From contig CANMUI010000004.1 of assembly GCA_947501045.1 (NCBI GenBank), positions 124,001 to 188,000 on the forward strand: DNA of 64,000 nt. The letters are read 5' to 3'. A program made the position numbers and the translations under genes. The notes under the pieces are model-generated. The model saw nothing but the letters and a program-made list of their open reading frames with translations. It ran no database searches and was not told the origin of the DNA. Of the stretch, positions 46,161-54,848 are shown in pieces. Source of the stretch: an uncultured Psychrobacter sp. (GTDB lineage: Bacteria > Pseudomonadota > Gammaproteobacteria > Pseudomonadales > Moraxellaceae). How positions within the stretch are numbered: the stretch's first letter is position 1; each line of letters starts with the position of its first letter.

Positions 46161-47231
46161 ATGAGTCTAAACACGTCGAGCCATTTAAATACCTTGAATA
46201 ACAGTGCTGCTCAAAACAATAATAAAAGTTACGAGCCGACCATGACTCTAGCGATGGCACAAAAGCGTGCTCAGCTATTGGCAAATATTCATCAGTTTTT
46301 TGCTACGCACCAAGTGTTAGAAGTACAAACGCCTTTGCTATCCCAAGCAGGCAATACCGACACCTTTTTGCAATCAGTAGCGGCCAGCGTCATGTATCAA
46401 GATAAACCGCGCACTTTCTATCTGCATACCTCGCCTGAGTTTGCTATGAAGCGCCTGCTTGCCAGCTGGCAAGTACCTATTTATCAGGTTTGTCCGGTAT
46501 TTCGCGATAATGAGATAGGAAGTCGCCATAATATCGAGTTCACTATGCTTGAGTGGTATAGGCCATATTATAATCTGACTGACTTAGCAGATGAGCTCCG
46601 CAGCTTGCTTGAGATGCTTTACGGTCATCCGATAGTCATGAATCACTATCGTTATGTCGATGCATTTATGGACTTTGTGGGTATTCATCCCTTAACAGCT
46701 AGTATTACAGCACTGCAAGCGGTAGCTGAAGATAAAGGGCTAGTAGGTTTTGACTTTAAAACAACTATAAATGACATCGATGACGAGAGTAAAGGCAATG
46801 AAGAGGAGATCCGGCAAAGCTGGCTGGACTTACTATTTAGTCATGTCGTTGAGCCCAATCTTGGTCACGACTTACCAACACTAATTATTGAATATCCGCC
46901 CGCTACTGCTGCCTTGGCAAAAACTGGTCCAGATAAAGAGGGTAACCTAGTGGCTAGGCGCTTTGAGTTATATATCAATGGTATTGAGATTGCCAATGCT
47001 TATGATGAGCTGAATGATGGACAAGCACTGCGCGCACGTTTTGAGCAAGATAATGTACTGCGTTGTCGTCACGGTCTTGCGCCGATGCCACTAGATGAGC
47101 ACCTGCTAGCGGCTTGCGATAATCTACCGCCTTGTAGTGGGATAGCAGTTGGCCTCGATAGGTTATTAATGGTCATTACTGGAGCTAGTAATCTACAAGA
47201 AGTCATTCCTTTTCCCAGCGGTTTGGCCTAA
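46161..47231 (+). CDS. epmA: EF-P beta-lysylation ligase EpmA (PoxA/GenX)
   Basis: A 356-residue protein resembling the catalytic core of class II lysyl-tRNA synthetase without the anticodon domain. Motif 2 is YQVCPVFRDNEIGSRHNIEF, and motif 3 is GIAVGLDRLLMVI. The PPATAALAKTGPD segment belongs to the EpmA family. It attaches beta-lysine to elongation factor P; epmB and efp are not in the window. The first 28 residues are Asn/Ser-rich and non-conserved, so a start at the internal ATG at 46242 cannot be excluded. Confidence 0.93.
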   Translation: MSLNTSSHLNTLNNSAAQNNNKSYEPTMTLAMAQKRAQLLANIHQFFATHQVLEVQTPLLSQAGNTDTFLQSVAASVMYQDKPRTFYLHTSPEFAMKRLLASWQVPIYQVCPVFRDNEIGSRHNIEFTMLEWYRPYYNLTDLADELRSLLEMLYGHPIVMNHYRYVDAFMDFVGIHPLTASITALQAVAEDKGLVGFDFKTTINDIDDESKGNEEEIRQSWLDLLFSHVVEPNLGHDLPTLIIEYPPATAALAKTGPDKEGNLVARRFELYINGIEIANAYDELNDGQALRARFEQDNVLRCRHGLAPMPLDEHLLAACDNLPPCSGIAVGLDRLLMVITGASNLQEVIPFPSGLA

Positions 47232-47257
47232 CTTTTTTTAACAACTACTAACAACAA

Positions 47258-47285
47258 AGCGAGCACACCTAAAGGTCTACTCGCT
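47258..47285. terminator. Possible hairpin between convergent epmA and SDR-like genes
   Basis: AGCGAG and CTCGCT enclose ACCT and AGGT inner complementarity. There is no long T-run on either side, so termination here is only a suggestion. Confidence 0.4.
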
Positions 47286-47306
47286 GTCGTTTCTTGTCAG
47301 TTTTTA

Positions 47307-47945
47307 TTATAGATTGGCGACTGCCTTTTTAATATCAGTATTCCCGTTTTGCATGTGGAATACCTTTTTAATAGCGTTGTCTGCTGTTAATACAGCAGCT
47401 AAAGTAGCGGCCACATCTTCAATAGCATTCTCGCCTGCCTCTTCAGTATTTACAGCTATTTTACCAGTACCGTCACGCTCTTTTAGAGCACCAGGCTGGA
47501 CAATGGTGTAATCTAGTTTACTATCATTTACCAGCCAGTTATCGGCATAATGCTTACCAATGTAATAGTCTTTTAACTCAGCAATGGCAGGAGCGTCCCA
47601 TTTACTAGTGTCAAGTGAGAATACCGAGCTTAGCATGATGTAGCGCTTAATACCTTTATCTTCTGCCGCCTGCATAGTTTTGACCGCACCATGTAAATCA
47701 ACTTCCAATATATTTTTACCGCCCGAGCCTGCTACAAAATAAATGGCTTCAATATCATCGTCCATCTGCTTTTGAATCTCATTTTTGCTAGCAGTAAGGT
47801 CTAAATCTAGCTGGCTATAGTTATCGTTATCAAATAACTGTTTATCTTGACGGGTAGTACCAACGACTTGATGGTTATCGTTTAGTAATTGTTCAACCAA
47901 TTTACCACCAACACGGCCACTAGCGCCTACGACTAATATCTTCAT
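47307..47945 (-). CDS. NAD(P)-binding atypical SDR protein
   Basis: A 212-residue protein from the ATG at 47945 (AGGAAAC upstream). The N-terminal Rossmann motif is VVGASGRVGGKL, with a TTRQ segment after strand 2 that suggests NADP preference. YFVAGSGGKN and a Y-x3-K-like YYIGKHY follow, and VQPGALKERDGTG is typical of YwnB/NmrA-like NAD(P)-binding proteins. The substrate is unknown. It appears to be a standalone gene. Confidence 0.84.
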   Translation of the reverse strand: MKILVVGASGRVGGKLVEQLLNDNHQVVGTTRQDKQLFDNDNYSQLDLDLTASKNEIQKQMDDDIEAIYFVAGSGGKNILEVDLHGAVKTMQAAEDKGIKRYIMLSSVFSLDTSKWDAPAIAELKDYYIGKHYADNWLVNDSKLDYTIVQPGALKERDGTGKIAVNTEEAGENAIEDVAATLAAVLTADNAIKKVFHMQNGNTDIKKAVANL

Positions 47946-48135
47946 AATGTTTCCTATTGTTATCAATGTATTTTCGTTCTTAAAGAGTTTAATTACGAGC
48001 TAACTCGAATAACTGAATATACAATAACAAAAACGGATGCGGCACTTAGTTATGATAAGTGCTTGTTGCATTAAGTTTGGTTGCAGAGTGTAAGGGTTTG
48101 CAAGATAGATTGAGAAGGATAAAGGTTGATAAAGA

Positions 48136-48585
48136 TTAACGCACTAGTCTATTTAAGCCATCGGCAAAAGCTTTTTTGTCACGGTCGCCATAAGGTTTTT
48201 GTCCGCTCATCTCTTGCAGCTCTAATACACCAGTACCGCGCATAGTATCCATAAAATCGCGCATATTAAGCTTTTGCTTGATATTGTTCTTATCATAGAT
48301 AACGCCGCGTGCGGTAATCACTTGCGCGCCTTTATCAAGAATATCGTTGGCTAAAGGAATATCGCTAGTAATTGCCAAATCTCCTGCTTGAATATTCTCG
48401 GCAATATAATCGTCAGCTTTATCAAAGCCTTGCGGTACCACAGTCATAATTAATAATGGGGATTTACGTAATTTAATCGGCTGGTTGGCAACAAATATCG
48501 CTGTCGTTTTGGTACGCTCAGCGGTCTTGATAATTAAATCTTTAGCGATAAGTGGTACTGAATCAGCATCTACCCAAATTTGCAT
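48136..48585 (-). CDS. yaiI: YaiI/YqxD family (DUF188) protein
   Basis: A 149-residue protein starting MQIWVDADSVPLIAKDLIIK, the family's Asp-x-Asp start of a PIN-like fold. VPQGFDKADDYIAENIQAGDLAITSDIPLA and the C-terminal GTGVLELQEMSGQKPYGDRDKKAFADGLNRL are family hallmarks. The function is unknown. Its ATG overlaps the purK stop by one base (TAATG), indicating translational coupling. Confidence 0.92.
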   Translation of the reverse strand: MQIWVDADSVPLIAKDLIIKTAERTKTTAIFVANQPIKLRKSPLLIMTVVPQGFDKADDYIAENIQAGDLAITSDIPLANDILDKGAQVITARGVIYDKNNIKQKLNMRDFMDTMRGTGVLELQEMSGQKPYGDRDKKAFADGLNRLVR

Positions 48586-49934
48586 TATTTTTTTACCCGC
48601 TGATTATTATTCTTTGCGTCTAGCTCACTGATACTTTCGGAAAATTCATTTTTGTCTTTGTCAGCGTACTTGGTTTTAGCGTTCATGGGACTATCTTGAT
48701 CGTTGGTCTCATTTTGGTTTTCATCAGCGACTGCACTATTTTTATCAAGCCCAATCTTATTTGGTAATACTGTGATTAGTTTGGCAAGAGCAGGATTGAG
48801 ATCGACGACATCATTAGGCATCAGGGTAATATGAGCAATTTTGCGGGCCTCACGCTCCTCTTTATGATAGCTATGATAATGCGCGCCATCAATAGCTAGC
48901 ACTGTGCTGATATCAGGATATTGACCGAGTACGTTGACCATTATTGCTGGATGAATATTATCAGTGTCTCCTAAAGGCAGGCCAACTACGGCACGAATAT
49001 GATTTTCAAATTGACTGGTTATAGCGCCTTCAATACTCCAATGACCCGAGTTATGCACGCGCGGGGCAATCTCATTGGCAAGCAGATAATCATGACCGCG
49101 TGCGTCTTTACTGACGAATAATTCAAGCGCCATTACGCCGACATAATCAAGATGATTCATAAGTTTGATCATGGACGCTTGTGCTTGCGCCAATAAATGA
49201 CTAGTGCCTACTGCTGGCGCTCGGGTTTTGGCTAAAATACCTTGATGATGGGAATTTTCAACCAAATCATAGCAGCGTACGCTACCATCTTGTCCGCGAG
49301 CGGCGATGATAGAAACCTCACGGCTAAAATTGATAAATCCTTCTGCTATTAAAGGCGCAGGCGTTGGCGTTAAGCTGCCTTTACCGCTGACCGCATCTTT
49401 TAACGCCTCCCAAGCCAGCTTGATATCACTATCTTGCTTGATGACGTATTGCCCTTTACCGTCGTAGCCGCCGCGACTGGTTTTGAGTACGATAGGTAAG
49501 CCTAAGGTATCACAAGCTTTTTGTAATTCGACCTGCGAGCTGACTGCCACAAAAGGTACAGTCGCAATAGCTAAATCATTAAACAGCTGCTTTTCTTTGA
49601 GACGGTCCTGCGCGATATCAAGAGCGATAGGCGGCGGAAACATACCGTGTTTTTGCTGGCTGGCAGAGAGCTTAGCTAACTTTTGAACCGTCGTCATTGG
49701 GGTGTTTTCAAACTCTAAGGTAAATACGTCAGCAGCAGTAATAAAATCCTCTAACTGCTCGCTACTGTAGACTTGACCATAAAGACTGGCAGGACAATCG
49801 ATATTATCTTCTAAAAATATACATTTGTAACCAAGGGGTAATGCTGCCTCAGCGAGCATCATGCCAAGCTGACCACCGCCTAAGATACCGATAGTATGGA
49901 TAGTTTGAGTAATAGGATAGGCATTAGCGGTCAT
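48585..49934 (-). CDS. purK: 5-(carboxyamino)imidazole ribonucleotide synthase PurK
   Basis: A 449-residue ATP-grasp enzyme with GILGGGQLGMMLAEAA at the N-terminus, KTSRGGYDGKGQ, EGFINFSREVSII and NEIAPRVHNSGHWSIEGA. It carboxylates AIR using ATP and bicarbonate in purine synthesis, feeding PurE. About 50 charged residues at the C-terminus (rich in Asp, Asn and Lys) are an extension not found in typical PurK of about 360-390 residues. Confidence 0.94.
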   Translation of the reverse strand: MTANAYPITQTIHTIGILGGGQLGMMLAEAALPLGYKCIFLEDNIDCPASLYGQVYSSEQLEDFITAADVFTLEFENTPMTTVQKLAKLSASQQKHGMFPPPIALDIAQDRLKEKQLFNDLAIATVPFVAVSSQVELQKACDTLGLPIVLKTSRGGYDGKGQYVIKQDSDIKLAWEALKDAVSGKGSLTPTPAPLIAEGFINFSREVSIIAARGQDGSVRCYDLVENSHHQGILAKTRAPAVGTSHLLAQAQASMIKLMNHLDYVGVMALELFVSKDARGHDYLLANEIAPRVHNSGHWSIEGAITSQFENHIRAVVGLPLGDTDNIHPAIMVNVLGQYPDISTVLAIDGAHYHSYHKEEREARKIAHITLMPNDVVDLNPALAKLITVLPNKIGLDKNSAVADENQNETNDQDSPMNAKTKYADKDKNEFSESISELDAKNNNQRVKK

Positions 49935-49996
49935 AGCAGGCTCTTTAAGTTGGTAATAAGTTCAAACAATTATAAAAAAATAGCGCAAATGAAATA

Positions 49997-50020
49997 GAAA
50001 AAGGTGCAACGTATGCACCT
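49997..50020 (-). terminator. Terminator after purE, upstream of purK
   Basis: On the minus strand, GGTGCA-TACGT-TGCACC then TTTTTCT, in the 171-base gap between purE and purK. It suggests the two are not simply one operon, or that readthrough is partial. Confidence 0.72.
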
Positions 50021-50105
50021 GTATTAAGCCTATGTAAAAAAGAATATCAAGTCAAGCAGGTTTAGATGAAAGTGGATCGACTATAAGAAAGTTTGCTAAA
50101 AAAAC

Positions 50106-50672
50106 TTATTCGTTAATAATACCCGGCGTAGGGCTGGCTAAAATCGTTTCAGTTTGGGTCTGGCGAAGATGATGCAGTTTGCTTGCAATAGCAGCGTCGT
50201 GCAGCGCTAAAATCTGAATAGCGAGCAGTGCTGCGTTATAGGCTCCAGCGGTACCGATAGCTAAAGTACCAACCGCTACACCTTTGGGCATTTGTACGAT
50301 GGAGAGCAAGCTATCCCAGCCGCTTAGCATAGAGGATTTTACCGGTACACCGAGGACGGGCAGAGGCGTTTGACTGGCGCACATGCCTGGTAGGTGGGCA
50401 GCTCCGCCAGCGCCAGCAATAATAACTTGTAAGCCCTGATCTTTCGCGCTTTTAGCATAATCAAACAAGCGATCCGGCGTACGATGTGCTGACACCACTT
50501 CACATTCAAAAGCAATATCAAAATCGGCCAATAGCTGCGCCGCTGCACTCATAGTTGCCCAGTCGGATTGGGAGCCCATAATGATACCTACTTTAGCTTG
50601 ACCACTAGGAGAGGCAATAGGACTGGTAGAACTTGGTTGATTGGTAGAGCTAATATCCGGTGTCGCGCTCAT
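50106..50672 (-). CDS. purE: N5-CAIR mutase PurE
   Basis: A 188-residue class I PurE with GSQSDW, the catalytic His in VVSAHRTPDR, GAGGAAHLPGM and GWDSLLSIVQMPKGVAVGTLAIG. It converts N5-CAIR to CAIR. It has a Ser/Thr/Pro-rich N-terminal tail of about 25 residues before KVGIIMGS, and a C-terminal extension. It is located upstream of purK on the same strand. Confidence 0.95.
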   Translation of the reverse strand: MSATPDISSTNQPSSTSPIASPSGQAKVGIIMGSQSDWATMSAAAQLLADFDIAFECEVVSAHRTPDRLFDYAKSAKDQGLQVIIAGAGGAAHLPGMCASQTPLPVLGVPVKSSMLSGWDSLLSIVQMPKGVAVGTLAIGTAGAYNAALLAIQILALHDAAIASKLHHLRQTQTETILASPTPGIINE

Positions 50673-50809
50673 GATGCACTATCCTCAAAAAGACCATCAT
50701 ACAAAAGTTTTATAGCCACCGTAAAGCTGAGTTTAAGCTTTTTTTACAAACTTGAGCGTGTTGAATATTCCCCAATAGAGCAGTGCCAAAGTCGAATACT
50801 TAACACGTG

Positions 50810-51763
50810 CTATGCTAAATCATGACGGTATTGCACAAAGTTGGCGGCTATTAAAGGCAGAGGATTATTAGTATCAAGCTGATAAGCGGTCAAATAACCA
50901 CTATCTACTGCTGCTGAATAGTCGGTACAAACTACTTGTGGGCTAAGCGGTTCAGGATTTCCTGCTAGCCAATAGTGACCGACGAATACTGGCTTATTAG
51001 TCTTGAGCGCAAAGTCAATATTCTCAGCCAAAGCATCTATTGGAATCTGAGCTAAAGCAGAAGTAGGGGCGCGGGCGATTTCATGAATCGTACGTTTATT
51101 AAGCTCATCAAGCCACCAGCGTACGCGTACTCGCGAGCGTTCGGTGCCTTCTTTATCCACCATAACTATACCGTTAGGTAGGGGGGTTTCCACCCCTTTT
51201 AATACGCGCTCTAGCGCCTCATAAGGCGCGCTACCTTTTTGTGCCGTCTGTATCAATCCCTCAGGTGTTAAGCAGTTATCGGTGGTAAGCAAGGGCTTTA
51301 ATACAGCCATGCTATCGACATCCCAACAAGCATGGACAAAACAGGCGTCATCAGTCTCAATCCATAAAGGCAGCTCGTAAAGACGCTTGAGCCAATATTC
51401 ATGCAGTGTAGAACCAAACGGGATCTCTGCCAAAAATGCTTCGTGCTGGCGCGCATGTAGTTCAGTATGACTACGCAGATACTTTTTAGAATGACTCTCT
51501 ACATCAAGCGTAGCAAAGGCTAGGGCATTATATTCGTGATTACCCATTACGGCATGGGCAACGCCTGCATCTATCATCGCAAAAACTATCTCAAGCGTTG
51601 CCAGCTGCTGCGAGCCGCGATCAATCAAGTCACCAATGAATAGCGCTTGATGACCCTCTGGTGGTACAAAGTACTTACCGTTATGAGTGTAACCTAGCTG
51701 CTCAAGCAGTCCGGTTAACTTATCTGCATAACCATGAATGTCGCCAATAATATCTATAATCAT
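50810..51763 (-). CDS. Calcineurin-like metallophosphoesterase
   Basis: A 317-residue protein with the full PPP-type metal motif set: GDIHGY near residue 7, GDLIDRG near 46, GNHEYNA near 76, plus a later VGHYW. The family includes PrpE and ApaH-like phosphatases and bis(5'-nucleosyl) tetraphosphatases; the exact substrate is not readable. It is followed by no clear terminator. The rhomboid gene lies 28 bases upstream on the same strand, so the two are probably cotranscribed. Confidence 0.85.
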   Translation of the reverse strand: MIIDIIGDIHGYADKLTGLLEQLGYTHNGKYFVPPEGHQALFIGDLIDRGSQQLATLEIVFAMIDAGVAHAVMGNHEYNALAFATLDVESHSKKYLRSHTELHARQHEAFLAEIPFGSTLHEYWLKRLYELPLWIETDDACFVHACWDVDSMAVLKPLLTTDNCLTPEGLIQTAQKGSAPYEALERVLKGVETPLPNGIVMVDKEGTERSRVRVRWWLDELNKRTIHEIARAPTSALAQIPIDALAENIDFALKTNKPVFVGHYWLAGNPEPLSPQVVCTDYSAAVDSGYLTAYQLDTNNPLPLIAANFVQYRHDLA

Positions 51764-51791
51764 AAGTTGTTTTCTAATCTAAATGGTCTAA

Positions 51792-52400
51792 TCAAAAGCT
51801 GGGCGAGAGGAGGACACTGATAAAGTGCGGTAATACCTTCGGTTCTAATATAATGGTGGCGACCACGCCAAATGCTCCGCCCCACATGTGCGCCATATGA
51901 TTGATATTAGAGCCGCCGCGTTTGTCTGCATAAATACTATAAGCCACATAAGCGACCGCAAATAAAATAGCAGGTATAGGAATAATGGCAAATAAATAAA
52001 TCAGATCCCATGGCGCAAGCAAAATAAAGGCAAATAGCACTGCTGACACGCCACCTGATGCCCCCAAACTTAAATAACTGGCGTTTTTCTTATTTTTTAC
52101 ATAGCTAGGTATCATTGCTACAACAATAGCGGCTACATAAAATACTACAAAACCATAACCCCACAAAAAGGGCTGATATAAACCTTCGATGGCGCGACCA
52201 AAGAAATACAAGGTAAACATATTGAAGAGCAGATGCATACTATCAGCATGAATAAAGCCGTGGGTGACAAAACGATCCCATTGACCCTTACTAACAGCAG
52301 GAGGATAAAAAATCAAACGGTTAAACAGTGCTTTGTTCTGCCATGCTAATAAGCTTACGATGACCGTAATAATAATGATAAGGGTAGTATGGTTAAACAA
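51792..52400 (-). CDS. Rhomboid family intramembrane serine protease
   Basis: A 202-residue, six-helix protein. The catalytic dyad is Ser115 in SLGASGGVSA and His171 in NHMAHMWGG. HADSMHLLFNMFTLYFFG is the conserved TM2 His/Asn motif. The start codon is TTG at 52400: AAGGA lies 7 bases upstream and no ATG occurs before the conserved core. It cleaves membrane proteins within the bilayer; the substrate is unknown. Confidence 0.9.
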   Translation of the reverse strand: MFNHTTLIIIITVIVSLLAWQNKALFNRLIFYPPAVSKGQWDRFVTHGFIHADSMHLLFNMFTLYFFGRAIEGLYQPFLWGYGFVVFYVAAIVVAMIPSYVKNKKNASYLSLGASGGVSAVLFAFILLAPWDLIYLFAIIPIPAILFAVAYVAYSIYADKRGGSNINHMAHMWGGAFGVVATIILEPKVLPHFISVLLSPSF

Positions 52401-52644
52401 AGTGTAATCCTTAGGACAGTTCAGACGGAAAAGACATCATAAACGCAAGTAACGACTTCTTATTCTTATGGTATTTAATTTGCATGATATCTATTTTCAT
52501 TATAGTAGTGACTATGATGCCAAATAACAATTGTGGGCGGACTGAATTTACATAGCTATACAATTTATTATAGCTTAATTGTAGATTTTCTTAGTAATAC
52601 ACACGCTATTACTCTTATTTTTAGCGTCACCAAAGGCAGTATCT

Positions 52645-54267
52645 ATGACTATTCTTGACCAGCTTGAGCAAACCGTTACCCTCTCTATTTTAAATGAGAA
52701 GAGTAATTCAGCATACGTCAGCTTGCTTGAGCAATTCTACGCTATTCTTATCACGCGCTTAGCTTGGTCAGGCGTCTATAGGCAGCTATCTCATAATGAG
52801 CAGACCATGCAGTTAGACACCAAGTCAAACCAAACTTTGTTTGAGCAAATTTGGCAGGAACCCGCTCAGCGCCAACTATTGATTGATGAATTAGCCGCAA
52901 CTTACCACGCTGATAAAAAAACTACTGAGCAGTTATTAGTAAATACCGTATATCCGAGCTATCTAGAATTAGAAAACTTAGCCGATGGACAGTATTTGCC
53001 AGCTTTTTTAAAAACCCAGCAAGCGCTAGTCCGCCCGTACTTACCAGTGTGGGCAGAAAAAGTGCTACCGTCGTTAGCTCAGACTTTTGAGAGTAGTGCT
53101 GATGTAAGTACGATGTATAATGAGACGACTGATAATAATACAGCAGATGATAACGACTTAAAGACTGATGTTGGAGTATCAAGCGTAGCTCAAAGCACGC
53201 TGCTAACAAAGAGTGTAACCATAGATTTGGCTAGAGCAGAAACACCATCAAGCGAGCCGCTGCTTGCACCAGCAAATACCTTATCAGCAACCCCTATAGA
53301 ATCTATAAACCCTACCAATGCTATTCATGCCAATCCCTCTTATCACTATGACGTATCTACTTCTAAGCGCCGATCAACTACCAGTCCACGTAGTCACAAG
53401 AACAATTTGCTGATGCGAGGGTTGTTACTAGTGGGACTGTTAGCAGCCGTCGGTTTTGTATGGCTATTGATTATTCAGCCTTATTATAAACCAGCAATAG
53501 AGCCTACAGTTGCTCCTATCATTACAAACACTACCGCGCCTACCCAAAAACCTGTGTCATTAGTAACCATCCCTGCTAAGCTTTTAGTTGGTGTGGACAA
53601 TGTAGGCAATTTATATACTTGTACCGCTACAGTCGGCAGTATAGAGCTGCAAGACATCATCAAACAAGCGATGCAGATAAGCTTTGGTGAGCAAACAGAT
53701 ATATGTAAGTTAACAATACAAGAAGGCCGCGCAAACCAGATATCTACTATCGATGTGCAGACTTTGTCTAGCTTATTGACTCTGTTACGTTCAGTGCCTT
53801 TTGCGCGTTTGCAATTACAAGATGAGACCCTTAGCTTAGAAGCACCCGACGCAACTATGCTACAGCAGTTACTCACGGACATACGTACATTAGCACCGAC
53901 ATTAACTATCAAGAGTGTAGCGCCTCTATCACAGCCATACTATGATAGCCTCAATAACGATAAGACAGAGATGATAGAGAGCCGTAGTGAAGCGGCCAAC
54001 GAAAATACATCTATAGACGACCCTTACACTAATGCTTATCCTGATAATACAATGAATGCTGAGCAAAAGTATCAACAGCTAGATGCCGACAAAACAGCAC
54101 CAGCACCTGTGTACAATAATTTTGATAGTAGTAACAACGAAGATAATAGTTTCAACAATGGCGCTAGGCGCTCAGCATCTATCTCATCTCTAGAAGTTGA
54201 TGATTTGGCCAATAGTACTATCGTTGCTGAACAGCTAAGCGGTGAAAACCCTATCAACGCAGATTAG
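52645..54267 (+). CDS. Envelope protein, paralogue of the OmpA-like neighbour but lacking the OmpA domain
   Basis: A 540-residue protein that I do not recognise by name. Residues 1-150 are a helical domain (LLEQFYAILITRLAW, ELAATYHADKKTTEQLL) closely parallel to residues 1-140 of the next gene. A Ser/Thr-rich linker leads to one membrane segment at about 255-277 (LLLVGLLAAVGFVWLLIIQ). A periplasmic domain of about 110 residues follows (LLVGVDNVGNLYTCTATVG to LTIKSVAPL), BON-like in pattern and with two Cys at positions matching the paralogue. The rest is Asp/Asn/Ser-rich and has no OmpA domain. It is probably an inner-membrane-anchored partner or decayed copy of the OmpA-like protein. Confidence 0.7.
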   Translation: MTILDQLEQTVTLSILNEKSNSAYVSLLEQFYAILITRLAWSGVYRQLSHNEQTMQLDTKSNQTLFEQIWQEPAQRQLLIDELAATYHADKKTTEQLLVNTVYPSYLELENLADGQYLPAFLKTQQALVRPYLPVWAEKVLPSLAQTFESSADVSTMYNETTDNNTADDNDLKTDVGVSSVAQSTLLTKSVTIDLARAETPSSEPLLAPANTLSATPIESINPTNAIHANPSYHYDVSTSKRRSTTSPRSHKNNLLMRGLLLVGLLAAVGFVWLLIIQPYYKPAIEPTVAPIITNTTAPTQKPVSLVTIPAKLLVGVDNVGNLYTCTATVGSIELQDIIKQAMQISFGEQTDICKLTIQEGRANQISTIDVQTLSSLLTLLRSVPFARLQLQDETLSLEAPDATMLQQLLTDIRTLAPTLTIKSVAPLSQPYYDSLNNDKTEMIESRSEAANENTSIDDPYTNAYPDNTMNAEQKYQQLDADKTAPAPVYNNFDSSNNEDNSFNNGARRSASISSLEVDDLANSTIVAEQLSGENPINAD

Positions 54268-54848
54268 ATTTGAGATAAGTAACTACTCTACAGTGCCATA
54301 AATATAATCATGTAAAATACTGCTAAGGAAGTAGACAAAATTGAGTTCTTGTGGTTACTAAACGTACTATATTTGCAGCACAGTTACGTGCCTCATCTGA
54401 AAAATTACTCAATGTAGCATTTGCACAACAGCCTGTTGGTATAAATAACTGAATTATTGTTAGTATAATAGGGGAAGCTAAGTAAGGTGAAAAAGTAGAC
54501 AAGTCAAATGTTTATCTCTTTACTGTTTTTATTAGGAATAGCTTATTAGAGTATTTCGATTATTAAATTGATAAGGTAACTGACTTAGTAGGTAATTTTC
54601 AAAACCATGGTATCAAATTAAATTTGTGAGGTTAGGTTGCTTTAGTTAGACTGCTTTAATTGTAATTACTTAGATTGTAAATTTTACTTATAAAAAGTAA
54701 CGAAATTAATATATTTATTGAAAGCTATTTTTGTCCTAATTGTTTTAGCTTATTTAGTCGATATGATTGATACAATTATGAAATACCTAGCTTTAACTAT
54801 TTAAAATTTTTAGCTATTTAAAATAATTTTCACTGGAGGAAACATATT
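54268..54848. other. Gene-free spacer between the two envelope paralogues
   Basis: 581 AT-rich bases with no supported gene and no strong terminator. CTGGAGGA at 54832-54839 is the ribosome site of the downstream gene, which probably has its own promoter here. Confidence 0.45.

Noticed and set aside
53484..53912. 142-codon minus-strand open frame inside the first envelope paralogue
   Set aside because: It is antisense to a real gene, its Cys/Val-rich composition is typical of a reverse-frame shadow, and it has no upstream signals.
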